DNA of 13,879 nucleotides from SIG565 sp045590755 (GTDB lineage Bacteria > Bacillota > Clostridia > Oscillospirales > Acutalibacteraceae). Below the pieces are notes generated by a model. It worked only from the letters and a program-made list of their open reading frames with translations. It did no database searches and was not told the origin of the DNA. Numbering within the stretch: position 1 is the first letter of the stretch; each line of letters begins with the position of its first letter. Position numbers and translations under genes: made by a program. The stretch spans positions 1 through 13,879 of the forward strand of contig JAZNRP010000011.1 in assembly GCA_045590755.1 (NCBI GenBank). Direction: 5' to 3'. Positions 6,321-13,841 of this stretch are shown here, in pieces.

Positions 6321-7382
6321 TTATTTAAAGATTAATAAGAATAACTTTGTTACCAGGAAAGCAAGAAGTCCGCATCCGGGGAATGTAAGTATCCAGGTCA
6401 TTACCATTTCTTTTACAACGCCGAAGTTTATAGCCGAAACACGCTTTACAGCGCCAACGCCCATAATGGATGTTGTTTTTACATGGGTTGTAGAAACAGG
6501 CAACCCGAAAACTGAGCAGAACACAAGTGATATAGATGATGCGATATCTGCAGAGAAGCCCTGATATTTTTCGAGCTTAACCATATCCATACCAACCGAT
6601 TTAATAATCTTTTTACCACCCATAGCAGTACCTGCGCCCATAACGACAGAGCACAGAACCATAAGCCAGGTTGGAATGATAAATCCGCCTTCGCCCGTAT
6701 TTACGCCCGCGCTACCAAGTGTATGTACACAAAGAAGAATGATTGCCATAAACTTCTGACCGTCCTGTGCGCCGTGCATAAATGCCATTGAAGCGGCGCC
6801 GACAATCTGTGCGCCACGGAAGAACGGCTCTGTTTTCGGGCGGTTAGCTTTATAGAAAAGCATAGTTACTATCTTACATATAACCCAAGCCAGACCAAAA
6901 CCCAGAGTTACGGAAATTACAATACCATAAACAACCTTAAGCCACTGGCTCCACACGATAGCATCAAATCCGCAAAGCGCCATAGCGCCGCCCGTAAGAC
7001 CTGCTATAAGCGCGTGGCTTTCACTTGTTGGAATACCGAACACCCAAGCAAGTGTTGCCCATATAACGATAGCAAGCATCGCCGCACAAAGAACAATGAT
7101 TACTGTTTTGCCGTCGGCGCCTCCAAAATTCACCATTTTTGTAACTGTTTCGGCAACCTCATTGCTTATCTTGGTCATTATAAAAACACCAAGGAAATTG
7201 AATACCGCTGCCATAAGTATTGCCGCCTTCGCCGGCATACATCGTGTTACTACACAGGTCGCAATGGCGTTCGGTGCATCCGTCCAACCATTTACCAAAA
7301 TAACGCCAAGCGTCAACCCCACCGCAATAAACAGCAGTGGATTCGACGTCATCTGACTCCAAAATTCCAAAATCGAATCCAT
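6321..7382 (-). CDS. Inorganic phosphate transporter, Pit family
   Basis: A 353-residue polytopic membrane protein that should import metal-phosphate with protons. Both family repeats are present: NGWTDAPNAIATCVVTR (residues about 31-47) in the first half, and HGAQDGQK with a later STTHVKTTSIMGVGAVKR signature in the second. About ten transmembrane helices are visible. I chose ATG 7382, because AAGGA lies nine bases upstream; a TTG three codons earlier would sit directly on that ribosome site. It is the first gene of a two-gene operon with the DUF47 protein and has a near-consensus promoter at 7451-7479. It is divergent from the TIR operon, with 264 bases between the two start codons. Confidence 0.93.
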   Translation of the reverse strand: MDSILEFWSQMTSNPLLFIAVGLTLGVILVNGWTDAPNAIATCVVTRCMPAKAAILMAAVFNFLGVFIMTKISNEVAETVTKMVNFGGADGKTVIIVLCAAMLAIVIWATLAWVFGIPTSESHALIAGLTGGAMALCGFDAIVWSQWLKVVYGIVISVTLGFGLAWVICKIVTMLFYKANRPKTEPFFRGAQIVGAASMAFMHGAQDGQKFMAIILLCVHTLGSAGVNTGEGGFIIPTWLMVLCSVVMGAGTAMGGKKIIKSVGMDMVKLEKYQGFSADIASSISLVFCSVFGLPVSTTHVKTTSIMGVGAVKRVSAINFGVVKEMVMTWILTFPGCGLLAFLVTKLFLLIFK

Positions 7383-7450
7383 AAACTTCAATCCTTTTCT
7401 ATTTTTAAGCGAAGTAAATTCACTTTACAAACCCTTCTCAAATCGAGTAA

Positions 7451-7479
7451 ATTATAACATGGCTTTAGTGCTATGACAA
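7451..7479 (-). promoter_or_regulatory. Promoter of the Pit-DUF47 operon
   Basis: TTGTCA (7474-7479), exactly 17 bases, TATAAT (7451-7456). The predicted 5' leader of about 60 bases contains the near-palindrome AAGTAAATTCACTT at 7412-7425, a possible operator. I do not see clear Pho boxes. Confidence 0.75.
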
Positions 7480-7585
7480 TACAAATTTTACAAAAACCAA
7501 ATAAATTCGACATTTTACCCATTATTATTTTAATATAAACATAAAACACCCGTTTTTTAAAAAATCACACCACATATTCCCCATA

Positions 7586-7614
7586 TTGTAAATTCTATTA
7601 TTTAATGTTATAAT
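7586..7614 (+). promoter_or_regulatory. Promoter of the TIR-MORN/RyR operon
   Basis: TTGTAA (7586-7591), exactly 17 bases, TATAAT (7609-7614). The -10 box ends 32 bases before the chosen start of the TIR gene. No other promoter is evident within the operon, whose later genes are separated by 1 to 14 bases. The 7480-7585 stretch is very AT-rich and shows nothing else. Confidence 0.75.
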
Positions 7615-7646
7615 ATTTATATATTTTTTAGGGTATGGTGATTTAT

Positions 7647-10600
7647 ATGGAGAAATTCGACTATAAGCGATACCAGAAGGACTTGGCTAAATCTAAAAAA
7701 ATAACCGATTGCGACCGAGTTCCTGTACCTGAATGCGCCGAGCATCAAAACTATATTTTTATAAGCTACTCACATAAGGACTACAAAAAGGTATACCACG
7801 ATTTAGCATCAATGTATGAAGCGGGTGTACGGTTTTGGTATGATGAAGAACTTACTGCGGGTTACGATTGGGATGACGAAGTGTACAAAAAAATCAACGA
7901 CCCCCACTGCAGCGGCGTAATTTTTTATCTTAGCGAAAATTTCTTTAGCAGTGACGCAATTTATAAAGAAATTCTTACTTCTCTTGGAAAAAACGCCAAG
8001 CTCTCGACAGCGGAAGGTAACAAAAACTATTTTTGCGTTAATTTGACCAATGAGATGCCTTCTACTTTAATTGAGGGTTCTTTTGTCGAGTCCAAGGAAT
8101 GCGAACAGCTTTTCACTGACACCGAAGAAAATCTGAAAGACTTTTTACTGAGCGCTTTCAGAGATAAAGCCACCTATATTCCATTTGGCTCTAAGGGCTA
8201 TATGGAAAAGCTTTTAGTGCAGATAAGACGAAACTTCAATGTAATAGATTTAACGGGTGACGATGCATCGCTTATCGGTGAATATAACGGCGAAATGCTT
8301 AATGGTAAGCGTTGCGGCTACGGCGTTTGCAAATACGAAGACGGAAAAGTATATTGGGGCGAATGGAAAGATAATAAATATCACGGAAAAGGTAAACTCA
8401 TATACAGCGAAGGCGACAGCAGAGAATATTTAGAAGGCGCATTTTCCGAACATAAGGCAAACGGTCACTGTATGCTTAAATTTAAAAACGGTGACTGCTA
8501 TGAAGGTAATATGACCGACGGTAAAATTACGGGTAATTTTACCTATACGCAGAATGATGGTTATATTTATGAAGGTGATATGGTCGCATCCGAAAAACAC
8601 GGTAAGGGTAAGCTTACCTACCCCTTTTCTAAAAAAGAAGCATATTATGAAGGCGAATGGAAAAACAACCAACAAACCGGACAAGGTGTTTTATACTATA
8701 AGGACGGAACTAAATGGGAAGGTACATGGGAGCGCGGTAAGAGAAAAGACGGCGTAGGTACCGTAATATACAGTAATGGCAGAGTGTATTTTGGCGAATA
8801 CAAGGATGGCTCTGCGGATGGTAAGGGTACCTTCACATATCCCGATGGCGAAAAATGGCTCTTTTATGACGGAGAATGGAAGAAAGGCTCACTTGATGGC
8901 TATGGCGTAATGCAATACCGCGACGGCTCGGTTTATGAAGGTGAATGGAAAGACTCTGTATACCACGGCAAAGGTAAGCTCATATACGAAGAAGCATCTC
9001 ACATTGAATTTTATGACGGAGAGTGGAAAAAGGACAAAAAGAATGGCTTCGGAGTTATGAAGTTCAAAGACGGCGAAATCTACGAAGGTGAATGGAAGGA
9101 CGACAATTACCACGGTGAAGGCAAGTTCACCTACAACGAAAGCAATAGCAGACTTTGTTATGAGGGAGACTGGGAAAACAACAATAAAACAGGCCACGGT
9201 ACAATGAAGTTTAAGGATGGCAGAATGTATATCGGCGACTGGTTAAACAATAATTACCACGGCAAAGGACGGTTTATTTATTCCGAAGCTTCTAAAATGG
9301 AATTTTATGAAGGTAACTGGAAAAACGATAAGAAAAACGGCTTTGGATTTATGAAATTCAAGGACGGCGACATATACGAAGGCGAGTTTTTTGACGGTTA
9401 CTTTAACGGAAAAGGAAAATACACTTATAACGAAAACCGCAACGCCGATTATTATGAAGGCGAATGGCTGAACGATAAGAGAAACGGCTTTGGCATTCTC
9501 GTTTACAAAGATGGAGAAAAATGGGAAGGTACCTTCAAAAACGGCGATGAATTCGAAGGCTTTGGAAAAATCACATACTCAAATGGTCGAACCTACTATG
9601 GTGAAATTAAAAACGGTCAATTCAACGGCAAGGGTAAGTATATCTATGCCGAGAACGAAAAGTGGGATTACTACGAGGGCGATTGGGTAGATAATAAGAA
9701 AACCGGCTTTGGCACTTTTAGATTCAGAGATGGTGAAACCTACACAGGTGAATGGTTAAAAAGTAATTATCACGGAAAAGGAAAGCTTGTATATCCGGAA
9801 GGCTCAAAGTATGAATATTATGACGGAGAGTGGCAGGACGATAAAAAGAACGGTTTTGGTACATTAAAGTATAAAAACGGTGACTGTTATACAGGTCAAT
9901 GGCAAAATAATGAGTTTTTTGGCAAGGGCAAATATACCTACAATGAAAGTAAAAAGTGGGACTACTACGATGGCGACTGGGTCAATAACAAAAAAACAGG
10001 TTTTGGCACATTCAGATTCAAGGATGGTGAAACCTACACAGGTGAATGGCTAAGCGACAACTACCACGGAAAAGGTAAACTTACCTATTCTGAATCTTCT
10101 AAAGTTGAGTTTTATGACGGTGAATGGCAAAACGATAAAAAGAACGGCTTTGGAGTTATGAAATTCAAGGATGGCGAAATTTATGAAGGTGAATGGTCAG
10201 ATAATGACTATCACGGTAAAGGTAAATACACCTATAAGGAAGAGAAGAAAAGGGATTATTTTGAGGGCGAATATTTAAACGATTCTAAAAACGGCTTCGG
10301 TATTATGTATTACAAGGACGGCACCACCTGGGAAGGCACCTGGAAAGACGGTGACGAATGGGAAGGCTTTGGCACCGTCTCATACAAAAGCGGCCGAATT
10401 TACCGTGGGGAATTTCACAACGGCAATTTTAACGGAAAAGGTAAATACACCTATGCCGAAGATGAAATTTGGGAATGGTACGAAGGTGACTTTGTTGATG
10501 GCAAACTCCACGGTTACGGAGTTATGAAATACAAAAACGGTGATATTTACGAAGGCAACTGGAAGGATGGCTATTATGATGGCTTTGGCACACTCACCTG

Positions 10601-11222
10601 CGCAGAAAAAAGTGATTTTCTGCAAAAATATGAGGGCGAGTGGAAAAACGGTAAAAAAAGCGGCGTTGGAACGGCTTATTATATAAACGGGCTTCGTTAT
10701 GAAGGTGAATGGGCAAACGACCGCTTTAACGGCGAAGGCACATATTACCGACCCGGCTTTTTCAGAGAAAAGCAAACAAAGGGCTATTGGAAAGACGGCA
10801 ATTACGATATTACCAAAAACAAATGGTTCTCTTGGCTTTTCAAATTTGATAACTTTATACCTAAATATACCGGAGAAAAAGAAAACGGCCTTTACCACGG
10901 CAAAGGAAAGCTTGTCGATAGTAACGGCGAATATAACGGCGACTGGGTCAAAGGCAAACGCCACGGCAAAGGCATACAAGTATTTGAAGATGGTGTTGTA
11001 TACGAAGGCGAATGGAAGGATGACTGCTTTGACGGTGAAGGTATTTTAACCGAGATTAACAATCTTATTTTTAACGGCACATTTAGACAAGATAAATTTA
11101 TTACAGGTGTTGTTACCCTGCCTGACGGTAAATCATCCGCCGTTGCAGACGGTGTTGTTGCGGACCGCGAGATTTTTCAATTAATTCCACAACCGTGCTG
11201 TGCATTACTAAATCTTAAATAA
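7647..11222 (+). CDS. TIR domain protein with about 39 MORN repeats
   Basis: A 1191-residue protein. Residues about 35-190 form a bacterial TIR domain: IFISYSHKD on strand A, RFWYDEELTAGYDWDDE in the middle, and FYLSENFFSSDAIYKEI, whose Glu108 sits where TIR NADases carry the catalytic glutamate. From residue 212 to about 1160 the protein is a run of MORN units (YEGEWKDxxYHGKGKxxY type), usually alternating 22 and 27 residues. MORN arrays form long beta sheets used for membrane contact, dimerisation or scaffolding. No signal peptide or TM segment is seen. The start is ATG 7647, because GGTGAT lies 4 bases upstream; ATG 7635 has only a poorly spaced site. It is the first gene of the operon. 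A NAD-consuming or cyclic-ADP-ribose-type activity is inferred from TIR biology, not shown. Confidence 0.9.
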   Translation: MEKFDYKRYQKDLAKSKKITDCDRVPVPECAEHQNYIFISYSHKDYKKVYHDLASMYEAGVRFWYDEELTAGYDWDDEVYKKINDPHCSGVIFYLSENFFSSDAIYKEILTSLGKNAKLSTAEGNKNYFCVNLTNEMPSTLIEGSFVESKECEQLFTDTEENLKDFLLSAFRDKATYIPFGSKGYMEKLLVQIRRNFNVIDLTGDDASLIGEYNGEMLNGKRCGYGVCKYEDGKVYWGEWKDNKYHGKGKLIYSEGDSREYLEGAFSEHKANGHCMLKFKNGDCYEGNMTDGKITGNFTYTQNDGYIYEGDMVASEKHGKGKLTYPFSKKEAYYEGEWKNNQQTGQGVLYYKDGTKWEGTWERGKRKDGVGTVIYSNGRVYFGEYKDGSADGKGTFTYPDGEKWLFYDGEWKKGSLDGYGVMQYRDGSVYEGEWKDSVYHGKGKLIYEEASHIEFYDGEWKKDKKNGFGVMKFKDGEIYEGEWKDDNYHGEGKFTYNESNSRLCYEGDWENNNKTGHGTMKFKDGRMYIGDWLNNNYHGKGRFIYSEASKMEFYEGNWKNDKKNGFGFMKFKDGDIYEGEFFDGYFNGKGKYTYNENRNADYYEGEWLNDKRNGFGILVYKDGEKWEGTFKNGDEFEGFGKITYSNGRTYYGEIKNGQFNGKGKYIYAENEKWDYYEGDWVDNKKTGFGTFRFRDGETYTGEWLKSNYHGKGKLVYPEGSKYEYYDGEWQDDKKNGFGTLKYKNGDCYTGQWQNNEFFGKGKYTYNESKKWDYYDGDWVNNKKTGFGTFRFKDGETYTGEWLSDNYHGKGKLTYSESSKVEFYDGEWQNDKKNGFGVMKFKDGEIYEGEWSDNDYHGKGKYTYKEEKKRDYFEGEYLNDSKNGFGIMYYKDGTTWEGTWKDGDEWEGFGTVSYKSGRIYRGEFHNGNFNGKGKYTYAEDEIWEWYEGDFVDGKLHGYGVMKYKNGDIYEGNWKDGYYDGFGTLTCAEKSDFLQKYEGEWKNGKKSGVGTAYYINGLRYEGEWANDRFNGEGTYYRPGFFREKQTKGYWKDGNYDITKNKWFSWLFKFDNFIPKYTGEKENGLYHGKGKLVDSNGEYNGDWVKGKRHGKGIQVFEDGVVYEGEWKDDCFDGEGILTEINNLIFNGTFRQDKFITGVVTLPDGKSSAVADGVVADREIFQLIPQPCCALLNLK
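8712..9518 (+). repeat. MORN super-repeat, copy 1 (807 bp)
   Basis: An 11-unit block (units of 24, 27, then 22/27 alternating, 269 residues) that starts with KWEGTW and the 24-residue insertion unit. The same unit order and lengths recur exactly 807 bases later. The block starts at residue 356 of the TIR-MORN protein. Confidence 0.8.
9519..10325 (+). repeat. MORN super-repeat, copy 2 (807 bp)
   Basis: Second 11-unit block, starting with KWEGTF and with unit lengths identical to copy 1. Inside it, units 20-21 and 24-25 of the protein (GDWVxNKKTGFGTFRF) are nearly identical at 294-base spacing, a further nested duplication. Confidence 0.8.
10326..11132 (+). repeat. MORN super-repeat, copy 3 (degenerate)
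   Basis: It starts with TWEGTW exactly 807 bases after copy 2. The first units keep the pattern. Later units drift: one of 28 residues, a broken unit with a tryptophan/phenylalanine-rich insert (WFSWLFKFDNF), and a weak last repeat. The end coordinate is set by period, not by a visible boundary. Confidence 0.6.
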
Positions 11223-11236
11223 AAAGGAGAAGTAAA

Positions 11237-11926
11237 ATGTTTGAACTTATAAGTATTTCCATTGCGCTTATTATTTTACTCACTGCGATTTGCTTTGCTG
11301 TAAAAAACCGCAACGATATGAGTAAATGGATTTCCTGCATTTTGCTCGGCATCTTCTTTTCTACCATCTTTATGGTGCTTCCAACTGAATGGGTAAAGGA
11401 AGGTAAAGAAGTTGTCAGTAAGCCATTATACACCGCAGTCTCTTCCCTGTTTTACAGTTTCAAAACTCTGGGTGGCCGGCAAGATGTTTCCCAGCTTGAA
11501 ACAATTAATCTGTGCGGAGTATTAAAGATAGTTTATGTTTGTATTAACTACATATCTTTTGCATTGGCGCCTATTTTAGCATCAAGCTTGATTTTATCAT
11601 TCGTCGGTGACACGGGTGAAAAAATGCGGTTTGCCTTTAGGTTTTCCGGCAAGTGTTATGTTTTTTCAGAGCTTAACGAGAACTCTCTGGCACTTGCAAA
11701 AGGCATTACTAATATAGCGGACAAAAAAACCATTGTTTTTTGCAATTCAAAGGATGCCGATAAAAGTCTTGTTTCCAAGGCAAAAAAATTGGGTGCTATA
11801 CTGCTTCATAAGCCTTGCGAAAACATGAAAATCGGTAAACGATTTGAAAAGTACGAATTTTGTATTATTTCAAATAATGAAGATGAAAATATCAAGCTTA
11901 CTGAAACGATTATTTCAAAATTCTGA
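11237..11926 (+). CDS. TM plus first Rossmann region of a split channel-like protein
   Basis: A 229-residue N-terminal part ending at an in-frame TGA (11924-11926). Three hydrophobic segments lie at about residues 3-22, 30-49 and 92-124. Next comes a Rossmann-like region starting with CYVFSELNENSLALAKGI (140-157) and IVFCNS (166-171). It lacks the glycine-rich loop. The layout recalls TrkA/RCK regulatory modules behind a membrane domain. AAGGAG precedes the ATG, 14 bases after the TIR-MORN stop codon. The same frame continues without another stop to 13174, so this is the front of a 645-codon gene (11237-13174). As written it is truncated. It may be made as a short product, read through, or be a recent nonsense mutant. 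Channel or ligand-gating roles are inference. Confidence 0.75.
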   Translation: MFELISISIALIILLTAICFAVKNRNDMSKWISCILLGIFFSTIFMVLPTEWVKEGKEVVSKPLYTAVSSLFYSFKTLGGRQDVSQLETINLCGVLKIVYVCINYISFALAPILASSLILSFVGDTGEKMRFAFRFSGKCYVFSELNENSLALAKGITNIADKKTIVFCNSKDADKSLVSKAKKLGAILLHKPCENMKIGKRFEKYEFCIISNNEDENIKLTETIISKF

Positions 11927-11989
11927 AATATAACAGACAAAAAAATAATAGTAAACGCCTTTGCTCAAAGCGGAACTAATGTCAATTTT

Positions 11990-13174
11990 TTGGAAAGTGT
12001 ATTAAAATCCAAGGGTGACGAAAATAAATCTCTTGAGCTTCGCTGTATTGATGAAATTGCATTTTTCTGTAATCACCTAATATTCAATCACCCATTATAT
12101 GATACTAACGGTAACGGAAACAATATTTCAGTTGCCATTATCGGTTGCGGCAGAACAGGTATGCGAATGCTCAAAACTGTGTTCTGGGCAGGTCAAATTG
12201 ACGGGTATACCCTTAAAATCAGGGTGTACGATAAGCATGCAGATGAAATACACGAACAATTCAAATGCCAGTGTCCCGGTCTTAAAGATAATAAAACCAT
12301 AGAATTTGTTAAGACCGATGTTGACACACTTGAATTCAAAGAAAAACTGCTAAAAAAGAATAACAGTCTTGATGCAACCTACATAGTAGTTGCTATGGGC
12401 GATGACCAGTTGAATCTTACTGTAGCGGATGAATTATACAGACTATACCGAAGAAGCCGCAACTTCAAAAATGAACTTATGCCCAAAATTTTTACCCGTG
12501 TGCGTTCTGACATAAAATCTAATACCTATTTTGAAAACACGAATTTCTTAAAGGAACGCAATATTCACCTTTTTGGCACAGCCGAGTCGGTATTCTCTGA
12601 CAAGACCTTATTTAACACCGAGCTTGAAAATCTTGCATTTGCGGTTAATTTGGCCTATGGTGACCTGTTAGGCACAAATAAAGGTGACAAAGCTTACGAT
12701 AAAGCCTACAAGGATTTTATCACCAGTGAATACGACCGTCGCTCATCACTGGCGGTAGCTTTACACATTCCCGCAAAGCTATGCATGTGTCGGGACATTA
12801 TAAATACAGGCGAAAATAATTTAAATGAAGAAAACATAAAAATTTTTGCGAAAGCACTTAAAAATGATGCTAAATTATGTAACAGACTTGCCATAAACGA
12901 GCACGACCGTTGGAATGCTTTTATGCTTAGTGAAGGTTATCAACCCACTACTATTAAAGAAATGTTTAAATTCGGCGATATTACGGGCAGTAACCGAGAT
13001 GATTTATCAAAGCTGCACCCGTGTATTACCGATTGGAAAGCATTGGACGAAATTCAAAAAGAATTCAACTCGCGATATAATAAAGATAAGAAATTCAAGA
13101 TCTATGATGAAAACATAGTAAAAAGTATTCCTGAAATATGGCAGAAGGCCGAGACAATGAAAGGAGATAACTAA
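11990..13174 (+). CDS. Rossmann plus RyR-like C-terminal part of the split protein
   Basis: A 394-residue continuation in the same frame as the preceding fragment; the coding frame really resumes at 11927, right after the TGA. Residues 47-62 (VAIIGCGRTGMRML) are a textbook dinucleotide-binding loop, followed by strands RVYDK and TYIVVAMGDD of a TrkA-N-type fold. An RSSLAVALHIPAKL helix (251-264) leads into NEHDRWNAFMLSEGY (303-317). That segment matches the E-H-W-GW core of RyR domains and the free RyR protein encoded next. No ribosome site precedes TTG 11990 or any nearby start, so separate initiation looks poor. It is cytosolic by composition. The gene ends 1 base before the next ATG. Confidence 0.75.
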   Translation: MESVLKSKGDENKSLELRCIDEIAFFCNHLIFNHPLYDTNGNGNNISVAIIGCGRTGMRMLKTVFWAGQIDGYTLKIRVYDKHADEIHEQFKCQCPGLKDNKTIEFVKTDVDTLEFKEKLLKKNNSLDATYIVVAMGDDQLNLTVADELYRLYRRSRNFKNELMPKIFTRVRSDIKSNTYFENTNFLKERNIHLFGTAESVFSDKTLFNTELENLAFAVNLAYGDLLGTNKGDKAYDKAYKDFITSEYDRRSSLAVALHIPAKLCMCRDIINTGENNLNEENIKIFAKALKNDAKLCNRLAINEHDRWNAFMLSEGYQPTTIKEMFKFGDITGSNRDDLSKLHPCITDWKALDEIQKEFNSRYNKDKKFKIYDENIVKSIPEIWQKAETMKGDN

Positions 13175-13175
13175 T

Positions 13176-13457
13176 ATGTATAAACCCACCCCACTTGATA
13201 CGGCAAATGTTGTTTTACCTGATGATTTGTTGGATTTGACAGAGAAAATCGCCGAAAATGTCCACGATATCTGGGCTGTTGGCAGAATTAAAGAAGGTTG
13301 GACATACGGAGAAAAGCGTAACGATACTAAAAAAGAAACTCCTTGTCTTGTACCCTATTCCGAATTACCTGAAAGCGAAAAGGAATATGATAGAAACACA
13401 GCACTTGAAACCATCAAGCTTATAATTAAATTAGGCTATGACATTAAAAAAGCATAG
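13176..13457 (+). CDS. Free-standing RyR domain protein
   Basis: A 93-residue protein that is a single RyR repeat (PF02026 type). It begins YKPTPLDTANVVLPDDL, then AENVHDIWAVGRIKEGWTYG, then CLVPYSELPESEKEYDRNT, and ends with a helix plus GYDI. These are the hallmark segments of the domain in ryanodine receptors and its bacterial relatives, and nothing else fits in the length. Bacterial RyR domains occur with TrkA-N, TIR and other nucleotide-signalling modules and are thought to bind a small ligand; the ligand is not established. AAAGGAG lies nine bases before the ATG, inside the end of the upstream gene. The partner is probably the RyR-like C-terminus of that upstream protein. Confidence 0.9.
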   Translation: MYKPTPLDTANVVLPDDLLDLTEKIAENVHDIWAVGRIKEGWTYGEKRNDTKKETPCLVPYSELPESEKEYDRNTALETIKLIIKLGYDIKKA

Positions 13458-13467
13458 GGTGATAGAA

Positions 13468-13734
13468 TTGAGAAATTCACAAAAGCTATCAGAAAAAGCC
13501 GAGCAAATAATTAAGATTTACTCCCTTTTCGGTATTAAAATCAAAGGATTGATTGATGCTTCATTGAAAGATGGCATAGCTAGTTTTGATTTTGAAGTTG
13601 AACCAAATACCAACTTTGCAAAAATCAAAAAATACAGGGATGATGTATCTTTGATGTTATCTGTACCGCCCGCAAACTTAATTAGTCCTTTGCCTAATAA
13701 ATCGGCTTTTCGAATTGAAATATTGGCAAAATAA
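13468..13734 (+). CDS. Small protein resembling the FtsK/SpoIIIE alpha domain
   Basis: An 88-residue protein. From residue about 10 on, it follows the alpha domain that precedes the motor of FtsK/SpoIIIE translocases: a helix ending FGIKIKG, a GIASFDFEVEPN strand pair (equivalent to the GPxVTRYELxPxPG region), IKKYRDDVSLMLSV (IxxLxxDLAxAL) and ISPLPNKSAFRIEI (APIPGKxxVGIEV). The Walker ATPase and gamma parts are absent, and the PGK motif reads PNK. A terminator follows, so the gene ends naturally. The start is TTG 13468, with GGTGAT four bases upstream, 10 bases after the RyR stop codon; ATG 13438 has no ribosome site. Either a real adapter or inhibitor domain, or a stable remnant; the similarity was recognised by eye only. 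Confidence 0.6.
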   Translation: MRNSQKLSEKAEQIIKIYSLFGIKIKGLIDASLKDGIASFDFEVEPNTNFAKIKKYRDDVSLMLSVPPANLISPLPNKSAFRIEILAK

Positions 13735-13744
13735 AAAAAGATAG

Positions 13745-13766
13745 ACCCAACGGGTGAAGTGATATA
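13745..13766. repeat. Single hairpin-linker unit before the operon terminator
   Basis: A small hairpin (13745-13755, loop AAC) is followed by AGTGATATA (13758-13766), close to the array 2 linker AGTGATATT, and then directly by the terminator stem. This repeats the hairpin-linker-terminator order of arrays 1 and 2 in minimal form. Confidence 0.4.
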
Positions 13767-13810
13767 GTGATGGTAGACACTAAAAAGAGTGTCTACCATC
13801 ACTATTTTTT
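13764..13810 (+). terminator. Strong intrinsic terminator of the TIR/RyR operon
   Basis: An 18-bp perfect stem pairs 13764-13781 with 13788-13805 around a six-base loop and is followed by T residues to 13810. It ends the four-gene operon 30 bases after the last stop codon. The core GTAGACACT/AGTGTCTAC palindrome just before a possible transposase gene could alternatively belong to an insertion-sequence end. Confidence 0.85.
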
Positions 13811-13841
13811 ATGTTAAGATAAAAGGAAGGAGTTGATCGTA

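Noticed and set aside
7014..7457. 147-codon plus-strand open frame opposite the Pit gene
   Set aside because: It lies antisense to a well-conserved transporter, and its translation looks like random composition. It also overlaps the Pit promoter.
10380..10979. 199-codon open frame on the minus strand inside the TIR-MORN gene, and similar ones at 8430-8684 and 8889-9197
   Set aside because: These are shadows produced by the repetitive codon pattern of the MORN units. They have no ribosome site, and the strand opposite is clearly coding.
11924..11926. Selenocysteine or a changed genetic code at the UGA
   Set aside because: I see no convincing stem-loop of SECIS type directly downstream. Long genes in the window use only TGG for Trp and are not broken by other TGA codons, so a reassigned code is unlikely.
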